Origin: Nonomuraea sediminis
GTDB taxonomy: Bacteria; Actinomycetota; Actinomycetes; Streptosporangiales; Streptosporangiaceae
NCBI RefSeq assembly: GCF_018531495.1
Contig: NZ_JAHDTI010000007.1
Location: 186,001 to 250,000 of the forward strand
Reading direction: 5' to 3'
Length of the DNA stretch: 64,000 nt
The translations under genes and the position numbers were made by a program. Of this stretch, positions 58,202 to 64,000 are shown piece after piece. How positions within the stretch are numbered: the first letter of the stretch is position 1; each line of letters starts with the position of its first letter. Below the pieces are notes generated by a model. It was not told where the DNA came from. It searched no databases and saw only the letters and a program-made list of their open reading frames with translations.

Positions 58202-59032
58202 GTGGACGCACTCCTCACCGCGTTGGCCGACCCGGCCCGCTGGCGGCTCGTGAGCCTGCTGGCCGAGCGGCCCCGCCCGGTCGGTGTCCTGGCCCAGCTC
58301 GCAGGAGCGCGCCAGCCGCAGACGACCAAGCACCTGCAATCCCTTGAACGCGCAGGGCTTGTCACCTCCCACCGCACCGGCCAGCGCCGCATCTACGCGC
58401 TGCGGTCCGAGCCTCTGCGGGAGCTGGCGGCGGCGCTCAACCAACTCGCCGACACCGCCGACCAGGCCGGAGGCTCGCGCGAGACCTTCGACCGCTACGG
58501 CCTCAACCTGGAGGCGGAGCGGATGGCCGCCGAGGAACCCGGATGGGCTGACGACAGGTCGTTCCGGTTCGTCCGGTCGCTGGCGGGGAGCCCCGAGGTG
58601 GTCTGGCGCCATCTGACCGAGACCGGGCTCCTGGCCCGGTGGTGGACACCCGACGACCTGCGCGTCTCCGAGCTCGTCTTCGAGGCGCGCCCGGGCGGGC
58701 GGATCGTCCAGGAGTACCGGGACGTCGAGGACGACGGCTCCGACGTGCCCGCCGGGCGGGCCGAGGGAGTGGTCGACGACGTCCGGCCCGGTGAGCACCT
58801 GGCCTACCGGCTCTCCCCGCTGCTTCCCGGGGGCGGCCACGCCTTCACCGCCCACCTCGACCTCGGCCTCCGGCCCAGCGGCACCGGCACGGAACTCGAC
58901 GTCCACTTCCGGGTCGCCGACAGCACGGTCGAGTCCGCGGACTTCGTCGCGGGCATCGAGATCGGCGTCGGCCAGAGCCTCGACAGGCTCGTGGCCATCC
59001 TCGCCAGTGATTCCAGCACCGATGACCAGTGA
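58202..59032 (+). CDS. ArsR HTH fused to SRPBCC (AHSA1) domain
   Basis: A 276-residue fusion. Residues 1-85 are an ArsR winged helix: DALLTALADPARWRLVSLLA, VLAQLAGARQPQTTKHLQSL, HRTGQRRIYALRSEPLRELA; no metal-binding Cys pair is seen. Residues 115-265 are an AHSA1/SRPBCC ligand-pocket domain with VWRHLTETGLLARWWTPDDL and VFEARPGGRIVQEYRD. Such proteins sense hydrophobic ligands and often control a neighbouring gene. I start at GTG 58202, 7 nt after the -10. The end lies in a 22-bp repeat array that shortens the frame (see findings). Confidence 0.85.
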   Translation: MDALLTALADPARWRLVSLLAERPRPVGVLAQLAGARQPQTTKHLQSLERAGLVTSHRTGQRRIYALRSEPLRELAAALNQLADTADQAGGSRETFDRYGLNLEAERMAAEEPGWADDRSFRFVRSLAGSPEVVWRHLTETGLLARWWTPDDLRVSELVFEARPGGRIVQEYRDVEDDGSDVPAGRAEGVVDDVRPGEHLAYRLSPLLPGGGHAFTAHLDLGLRPSGTGTELDVHFRVADSTVESADFVAGIEIGVGQSLDRLVAILASDSSTDDQ

Positions 59033-59070
59033 TTCCAGTACCGATGACCAGTGACTCCAGCAGCGATGAA
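59005..59070. repeat. Three tandem 22-bp repeats at the ArsR-SRPBCC stop
   Basis: Units at 59005-59026, 59027-59048 and 59049-59070 (first unit reads CAGTGATTCCAGCACCGATG plus AC) differ at four or fewer positions. The gene stops at 59030-59032 in unit 2. With one unit the frame would run on to TGA 59083-59085, overlapping the next ATG. Confidence 0.9.
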
Positions 59071-59081
59071 AGGAAGACCAC

Positions 59082-59675
59082 ATGACCGGCCGCAGCGTGA
59101 CCGCGAACCTGACCCTCAGCCTCGACGGGCGTTACCACGGTCCCGGCGGGCCCAGCGACTTCGGGGCGTTCGCCCCGTATGTCAGCACCGAGGTCGCACG
59201 CGACCACCTGACCCGCATCTGGCAGGACGCGACGACGGCAGTGCTCGGACGAGGCAACGCGGAGGGCTTCATGGGGTACTGGGCGCCGCTCGCCGAGGAC
59301 GAGAACGCCGCCGATCCGCGTGACCGTGGCTACGCGAAGTGGCTGGTGGACGTGGAGAAAGTGGTCTTCTCGACCACGCTCACCGAGGCGCCGTGGGCGC
59401 GTACCCGCGTGGTGAACGCGCCCGCCGCCGACGTCGTCACCGACCTCAAGACCACCGGCGAGGGCGACATCCTCGTCAACAGCTGTCCGAGCATCATCAA
59501 GCCGCTCCTGGCAGCGGACCTGGTCGACCGGCTCTACCTCATGATCTTCCCCGAGATCACCGGCGGCGGGCAGCGGCTGTTCGACGACGGCCTTCCCGCC
59601 ACGACGTGGACGCTGGCCTGCCAGGAGACCGGCAAGCTGGGCGAGATGGCCCTGGTCTACGACCGGGCACGCTGA
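59082..59675 (+). CDS. Dihydrofolate reductase family protein (RibD C-terminal type), copy 2
   Basis: A 197-residue protein of the same fold as the one at 56197: SVTANLTLSLDGRYHGPGGP, AVLGRGNAEGFMGYWAPLA, the NADPH loop ILVNSCPSIIKPLLAADLVD and GGGQRLFDDG. It differs clearly from copy 1. AAAGGAAG precedes ATG 59082. It follows the ArsR-SRPBCC gene and is probably its target or partner; the ancestral junction was likely an ATGA overlap. The reaction is unknown. Confidence 0.9.
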   Translation: MTGRSVTANLTLSLDGRYHGPGGPSDFGAFAPYVSTEVARDHLTRIWQDATTAVLGRGNAEGFMGYWAPLAEDENAADPRDRGYAKWLVDVEKVVFSTTLTEAPWARTRVVNAPAADVVTDLKTTGEGDILVNSCPSIIKPLLAADLVDRLYLMIFPEITGGGQRLFDDGLPATTWTLACQETGKLGEMALVYDRAR

Positions 59676-59693
59676 GCAGCCGATCAACGGGCC

Positions 59694-60878
59694 TCAAGGG
59701 ACGAGGGAAACCTCGGGGAACCGGTCGTCGGACGCATCGAACAGGCGGGTGGGCTTCCTGCCCAGGTGCAGGTCGAAGAAGGCGGCGATGTAGGCACGCT
59801 GCGCCGAGACGGACCGTTCAGGGTCGATCGTGCCCACGAAGTCGCGGACCGGCACCTTGGGCACCGTCGCAGCGATCCGCGGCAGCAGCACCTGCAGGTC
59901 GGTGAACGAACCGTGCGCCGCCCCCTTGAACCGCAGCTCCCGCTTCCACCCACTAGAGGCCTGCCAGAAGGACTTCCAGCTGGGCTCGCTGGAACGGGTG
60001 TGGGCCTCCGCCGCGACCTGCAGGAACGGCTTGGTCACGCCGGTCTTGGCCACGGAGCCGACATAGGAGCCGTCCAGGTTGACGCCCGCGTCCACGCGGG
60101 CGTCGTCGTGGACGAGTTGTGCCGCCACCGACCCGCCCAGCGACTGCCCGAGCACCCCTACCCGGGACAGGTCGAGCGCGCCACGCAGCTGAGTGGCATG
60201 CCGTAGTCCGGCGAGCTGGTTGAGGACGAACCGCATGTCGGCCAGGCGTGCCCGCGCATGCAGGGCGAGCAGCCTGGCGAGGACCGGTGGGGTCAGCTTG
60301 CGCGGCAGGGGAAGCGCACGCACGAGCCGTCCGCCGGGGAACTCCACCTGGTCGGCCTCGTAGGTGTGGTCCACGGTCACGACGAGGTATCCGCGGGAGG
60401 CGAGGTCCTCGACCAGCGTGGTGCCGAGGGTGCGCGGCCCGCCGTCCCCCGAACTGAAGAGCACGACAGGCAGCTTGCCCGCGCGGCGGTCGACCGGCGC
60501 GCCGACGCGGGCGTGGGTGGCGGTGGCACCCCAGTTCACCGCGCCCTTCGGGATGCCCATGGGCGGCGCGGAGTGGCTGTCCCAATCGGCCGCGGCCAGG
60601 GGCGACATGTGCGGGGCGACGGGCAGCGTCTGACCGGTGTCCTTGGCCGGGTACCACAGGCTGACCATCAGCTCCCGGTAGGGCTTCGACTTGACCAGGG
60701 GGTCGGGGCGCGAGCGGTCCACCAGGCGCATCGCGAGCGTGCCGACGGCGTACGGCCCGCCCGGCGCGGGCAGGCTCACGGTGACGGGACGTGGACCAGA
60801 GGCCGGCGCGGCGGCGGGCGTCATGGATATGGCCAGCGCCACCACAGCGAGGCCCGCGGCTTTCGTGAAGAGGGACAT
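59694..60878 (-). CDS. Secreted alpha/beta hydrolase, PAF acetylhydrolase-like
   Basis: A 394-residue protein with a signal peptide (MSLFTKAAGLAVVALAISM, cleavage near APAS). The hydrolase core shows LPVVLFSSGDGGPRTLGTTL, nucleophile Ser in VGVLGQSLGGSVAAQ, the Asp in GVNLDGSYVG and the His in KGAAHGSFTDL, the layout of PAF-AH II. It should act outside the cell on acyl esters. AAGGAG lies before ATG 60876-60878. It converges on the RibD-like gene and is a distant relative of the cytoplasmic protein at 4662. Confidence 0.87.
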   Translation of the reverse strand: MSLFTKAAGLAVVALAISMTPAAAPASGPRPVTVSLPAPGGPYAVGTLAMRLVDRSRPDPLVKSKPYRELMVSLWYPAKDTGQTLPVAPHMSPLAAADWDSHSAPPMGIPKGAVNWGATATHARVGAPVDRRAGKLPVVLFSSGDGGPRTLGTTLVEDLASRGYLVVTVDHTYEADQVEFPGGRLVRALPLPRKLTPPVLARLLALHARARLADMRFVLNQLAGLRHATQLRGALDLSRVGVLGQSLGGSVAAQLVHDDARVDAGVNLDGSYVGSVAKTGVTKPFLQVAAEAHTRSSEPSWKSFWQASSGWKRELRFKGAAHGSFTDLQVLLPRIAATVPKVPVRDFVGTIDPERSVSAQRAYIAAFFDLHLGRKPTRLFDASDDRFPEVSLVP

Positions 60879-61032
60879 GCAAGGCTCCTTGAACGAGATT
60901 CAGCCCGGCCAGGCTCGCAGCGGCCCGCGCAGCCGGACGACCGGCGGAAGACTGATCCGTGGGTGCGACTTCTGGATGACCCGCCCTGAGGTTCCTCCTT
61001 GAGGAGGATGGGGAGCGAACCCGCAGGCCAAC

Positions 61033-61038
61033 TAGGGT
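61033..61038 (+). promoter_or_regulatory. Leaderless -10 before the histidine kinase
   Basis: TAGGGT is followed by GAGCGC and ATG 61045, a 6-nt gap, the typical actinomycete leaderless arrangement. No Shine-Dalgarno site is present. Confidence 0.6.
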
Positions 61039-61044
61039 GAGCGC

Positions 61045-62169
61045 ATGAAGCGAGCCGACCGTCTGGTGGCGCTGACCGGGCGGTCGCCCATGCTCGTCGA
61101 CGCGCTGCCGGCAGCCGTGATCTTCCTGGCCACGCTCGGACCCGGGCACGTCCTGACCGACGGCGACGCGCGGGTGCTGACGCTCCAGGTGGCCCTGGTG
61201 GCGCCCCTGGCGTGGCGACGGCGTGCCCCGCTGGCGGTCTTCTGCGCGATCGCCGCGGCGGCCGTGGCCCAGTGGGCCGCCGGCGTGCAGCTTCCCGCCG
61301 ACGCCGCCCTGCTGGTCGCCCTCTGCACCGTGGCCGCGCACCGCCCATGGCGGCACACGATGATCGCGGCCCTCACGCTGGAGGCCGGGATACTGCTGGC
61401 CGCGGCCCGCTGGGCGCCGCCGGGTCAGGCCCCGTTCACAGCGGCGGCGCTGACGGCGATGTCCGCCGCCGCCCTCACCACGGGCCTGTGGACGCGGGTA
61501 CGGCGGGCGTACGTGACCTCACTGGAACGCGACCGCGAGCAGCGGGCGCGACTCGCGGTCGCGGAGGAACGCGCTCGGATGACCCGCGACGTGCACGACA
61601 TCGTCACCCACAACCTGTCGGTCATGGTGGCCCTGGCCGACAGCGCCGCCCACGTGCAGGACCGCGCCCCGCGGCAGGCGGCCGCGGCCATGGAACAGGT
61701 CGCCGAGACGGGACGGCAGGCCCTGGCGGACATGCGTCGCTCGCTCAGCGCGGGCGAGCCGGATCCGCTGCTCCACCCGGCGCCGGGGATCGCCCAGCTC
61801 AGTCCGCTCGCCGACCGGATGCGCGCGGCCGGACTGCCGACCCGCCTGTCCGTGACCGGTGACCCGACGGCGATCCCCGCCGCCGCCCAGCTCACCATCT
61901 ACCGGCTGGCCCAGGAGGCTTTGACGAACACGCTCAAGCACGCGCCCGGCGCGACGGCTGAGATCCGGGTCCACCTGACGCCGCAGCGCGCCGAGGTGGA
62001 GGTCACCGACGACGGACACCCTCAACAGGAGATGGCCCAAGGGCGGGGCCTGGCCGGGATGCGTGAGCGCGTGGCCGCCTACGGCGGAACGCTGCACGCC
62101 GGTCCTGTGCGTGGCGGCGGCTGGCGGGTGGCGGCCGGACTGGACCTGAAAGTCAGGGGCGCGGCATGA
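61045..62169 (+). CDS. Two-component sensor histidine kinase (NarL type, HisKA_3)
   Basis: A 374-residue sensor. About five membrane helices at residues 15-150 form the input part; then a coiled linker (RAYVTSLERDREQRARLAVA) and the dimerisation helix with His184 in ARMTRDVHDIVTHNLSVMV. The ATPase domain has YRLAQEALTNTLKHA (N box) and GRGLAGMRERVAAYGG (G box). The signal is unknown, possibly membrane stress. It overlaps the regulator gene by 4 nt (ATGA at 62166). Confidence 0.93.
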   Translation: MKRADRLVALTGRSPMLVDALPAAVIFLATLGPGHVLTDGDARVLTLQVALVAPLAWRRRAPLAVFCAIAAAAVAQWAAGVQLPADAALLVALCTVAAHRPWRHTMIAALTLEAGILLAAARWAPPGQAPFTAAALTAMSAAALTTGLWTRVRRAYVTSLERDREQRARLAVAEERARMTRDVHDIVTHNLSVMVALADSAAHVQDRAPRQAAAAMEQVAETGRQALADMRRSLSAGEPDPLLHPAPGIAQLSPLADRMRAAGLPTRLSVTGDPTAIPAAAQLTIYRLAQEALTNTLKHAPGATAEIRVHLTPQRAEVEVTDDGHPQQEMAQGRGLAGMRERVAAYGGTLHAGPVRGGGWRVAAGLDLKVRGAA

Positions 62170-62831
62170 CGATCCGGCTGCTGATCGCCGACGACGAGGC
62201 GTTGCTGCGCACCGCCTTCCGCATGGTGTTCGATGCCGAGCAGGACATGGTGGTGGCCGGCGAGGCGAGCGAGGGAGAGGAGGCGGCCAGGCTGGCCCGG
62301 CAGGTGCGCCCCGACGTGGTGCTGATGGACGTGCGCATGCCCGGCCTGGACGGGATCGAGGCCACGCGCCGCATCGTCAGGGACTGCCCGCGCTCACGCG
62401 TGCTCATCCTGACCACTTTCGACCTGGACGAATACGCCTTCGCCGGGCTGAAGGCGGGGGCGGCGGGCTTCCTGCCGAAGAACACCCGGCCCGCCGAACT
62501 GCTGACCGCGATCCGCAACGTGGCCGCCGGCGAGGCCGCGCTGTCCCCGCGGGTCACCCGCCGCCTGCTGGAGCGGTTCGCGCCCCAGCTCACGCCCGGC
62601 GCGCCCGAGCGCGACGAACGGCTGGCCGGACTGACCACCCGCGAGCACGAGGTGCTGGTGCAGGTGGCGCACGGGCTGTCCAACGCCGAGGTCGCCACGG
62701 CGCTACAACTGGCAGAGGCCACCGTGAAGACACATCTCAGCCGCGTCCTGCTCAAGCTGGGGCTGCGGGACCGCGCCCAGGTCGTGGTCTTCGCCTACGA
62801 GAACGGCCTCGTGCGCCCCTCGGCCATCTAG
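62166..62831 (+). CDS. Response regulator, NarL/FixJ type
   Basis: A 221-residue regulator. The receiver has the acidic pocket IADDE (Asp9-Asp10), the phospho-acceptor Asp55 in VVLMDVRMPGLDG, Thr in ILTTF and Lys105 in GFLPKN. The LuxR-type HTH at about 155-215 reads LTTREHEVLVQVAHGLSNAE and ATVKTHLSRVLLKLGL. It is phosphorylated by the kinase encoded just upstream and would activate unknown promoters, possibly those of the neighbouring hydrolase or FAD enzyme. Confidence 0.95.
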   Translation: MTIRLLIADDEALLRTAFRMVFDAEQDMVVAGEASEGEEAARLARQVRPDVVLMDVRMPGLDGIEATRRIVRDCPRSRVLILTTFDLDEYAFAGLKAGAAGFLPKNTRPAELLTAIRNVAAGEAALSPRVTRRLLERFAPQLTPGAPERDERLAGLTTREHEVLVQVAHGLSNAEVATALQLAEATVKTHLSRVLLKLGLRDRAQVVVFAYENGLVRPSAI

Positions 62832-62876
62832 ACGGCCACGGCAACCGAGTGGGGCTGCGTTTCGAATGTCCAGAGT

Positions 62877-64000
62877 ATGGAAGAGGTTGATTGCGTTGTG
62901 GTCGGCGGAGGCCCGGGTGGAGTGATGCTCGCCTACCTCCTGGCCCGCGGCGGGGCGCGGGTCACGCTGCTGGAGTCGCATGGCGACTTCAACCGGCGCT
63001 TTCGCGGTGATTCCGTCGCGCCGGCCGTTCTCGATTACCTGGACACCCTGGGGCTGGCCGAGGAGATGCTGACGACCCTGCCGCATACGGTCGTCTCGAC
63101 CTTCGGCTGGCACACCTCCGAACGGGAGTACACCCTGGCCGACTACCGGTGGGCGAGCCGCCGCTTTCCCTTCTACGCGCTGATCCCGCAGGCACGCTTC
63201 CTGCCGTTCATGACGGGAAAGGCGGCCGCCTTTCCCGGCTTCGAACTGAGGATGCGTTCGCGTGCGTGCCGATTGCTGCACGATGACGACGGACGGGTAC
63301 AGGGTGTGGCCTACGCGCGGGGCGACGGGGAGCGCAGATTGCGGGCCCGCCTGGTGGTGGGGACTGACGGACGCAACTCCAAGCTGAGGGTCCTGGGCGG
63401 GTTCCGCGCCCGTGAGCTGGGGGCCGGCCTGGATGTGCTGTGGCACGCCGTACCCAAGCGGCAGGGCGACCCGGCTGTGTCGGGCCTGCAACTGCACAGT
63501 ACGGCGGGTGCCCTGCTCGCCGTACTCGACCAGGACACGGACTGGCAGCTCGGGTACATGATCCCGGCGGGGAGTTACCGGCACGTCAGAGAGGCGGGCG
63601 CCGCCCCCATCACCGAGGCATTCACGAGGCGGCTGCCCTGGCTGGCCGACCGGCTCGGCACGCTGACCGCCGTCAACCAGATGACGTTGCTGCCCGTGCG
63701 CATCACCTCGGTGGACCGGTGGTACCGGCCCGGCCTGCTGTTGCTCGGTGACGCCGCGCATGTGATCTCTCCGGTCGGCGGCAACGGCATCAACCTGGCC
63801 ATCGCCGATGCGGCAGCGGCGGCCAACCTCGTCCTGCCGCACCTGACCGGCGCCCCTGCCCGGCTGGACGCCGCATGCGCGCGGGTCGAACAGGTACGGC
63901 GTCCGCTGACCGACAAGGAGCAGCGCCGCCAGCACCGCGCCGAACGTTCCGCCCGCGGCAGGCTCGAGCGCGGCCTGACCGGGCCACCACCTGTGCTGCG
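62877..64000 (+). CDS. FAD-dependent monooxygenase, 3' end outside window
   Basis: The frame from ATG 62877 stays open to the right edge, giving 374 residues. The Rossmann motif is DCVVVGGGPGGVMLAYLLAR with VTLLESH, the DG motif is VVGTDGRNSKLRVLGG and the GD motif is LLLLGDAAHVISPVGGNGIN, a complete class A flavin hydroxylase set. Homologues are near 400-420 residues, so little is missing. No clear Shine-Dalgarno site precedes the start. It follows the two-component genes by 45 bp and may be controlled by them. Confidence 0.9.
   Translation, partial: MEEVDCVVVGGGPGGVMLAYLLARGGARVTLLESHGDFNRRFRGDSVAPAVLDYLDTLGLAEEMLTTLPHTVVSTFGWHTSEREYTLADYRWASRRFPFYALIPQARFLPFMTGKAAAFPGFELRMRSRACRLLHDDDGRVQGVAYARGDGERRLRARLVVGTDGRNSKLRVLGGFRARELGAGLDVLWHAVPKRQGDPAVSGLQLHSTAGALLAVLDQDTDWQLGYMIPAGSYRHVREAGAAPITEAFTRRLPWLADRLGTLTAVNQMTLLPVRITSVDRWYRPGLLLLGDAAHVISPVGGNGINLAIADAAAAANLVLPHLTGAPARLDAACARVEQVRRPLTDKEQRRQHRAERSARGRLERGLTGPPPVL

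Noticed and set aside
59005..59070. CRISPR-like repeat array
   Set aside because: The units are adjacent without spacers and overlap a coding end; it is a simple tandem repeat.

Overview
The window is about 72 percent GC by eye, with dense coding, strong third-position GC bias, PF04672-type methyltransferases, TetR/HxlR/MarR/LacI regulators beside small operons, and many candidate leaderless promoters (a -10 hexamer 6-7 nt before the start codon). This fits a soil actinomycete, most likely of the Streptosporangiales (Nonomuraea-like); the genus is inference. No rRNA, tRNA, CRISPR array, complete insertion sequence or replication origin was seen. The stretch looks like accessory chromosome: regulated catabolic, secreted and redox gene sets separated by gene remnants.

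Layout. 1-12.1 kb: end of a prolyl oligopeptidase, a LuxR/TrmB-like regulator and a class III lanthipeptide synthetase (LanKC), then two hydrolases, a double AsnC-type regulator, an M20 hydrolase, a secreted protein and an S9 peptidase whose start lies in a 38-bp palindrome. 12.1-18.1 kb: DUF6010 protein, GlxA/AraC regulator, a membrane acyltransferase and an alpha/beta hydrolase with near-identical promoters, a secreted protein, CorA. 18.1-25.2 kb: TetR plus FAD monooxygenase with a shared operator, methyltransferase, AhpD-like and SDR proteins, a deletion fusion of a YcgR/YcgQ-type gene pair, and a large WXG-like protein. 25.3-29.3 kb: membrane-anchored GH5 glycosidase; MarR with a divergent ACMSD-like amidohydrolase.

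29.5-40.7 kb is an acyl-CoA catabolic island: three crotonases, CoA ligase, a BadH-like SDR, 3-hydroxyacyl-CoA dehydrogenase, acyl-CoA dehydrogenase, thiolase, an APC permease and two TetR repressors. One repressor has matching operators at both ends of its operon; the other has a tandem pair in front of the dehydrogenase-thiolase unit. Together the enzymes could activate a carboxylic acid and beta-oxidise it to acetyl-CoA.

40.7-43.9 kb is a decayed patch: CoA ligase fragment, DoxX gene with twin operators, frameshifted membrane protein, methyltransferase, stand-alone IF-1 paralogue, an acetyltransferase split by an in-frame TAG, and a 19-codon small ORF. 43.9-52.8 kb is a glycan-use locus: alpha-L-fucosidase, LacI repressor with a palindrome over its own -10, an ABC sugar importer without its own ATPase, an EEP-family phosphoesterase, a GH20 hexosaminidase and a phosphodiesterase.

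52.8-64 kb: LysE exporter, secreted trypsin-like protease, a hypothetical gene whose 3' end is duplicated, HxlR facing a RibD-like reductase and a PPOX protein, a small secreted cysteine protein, an ArsR-SRPBCC fusion joined to a second RibD-like reductase through a 22-bp triplicated repeat, a secreted hydrolase, a NarL-type two-component pair and the start of an FAD monooxygenase that runs off the window.
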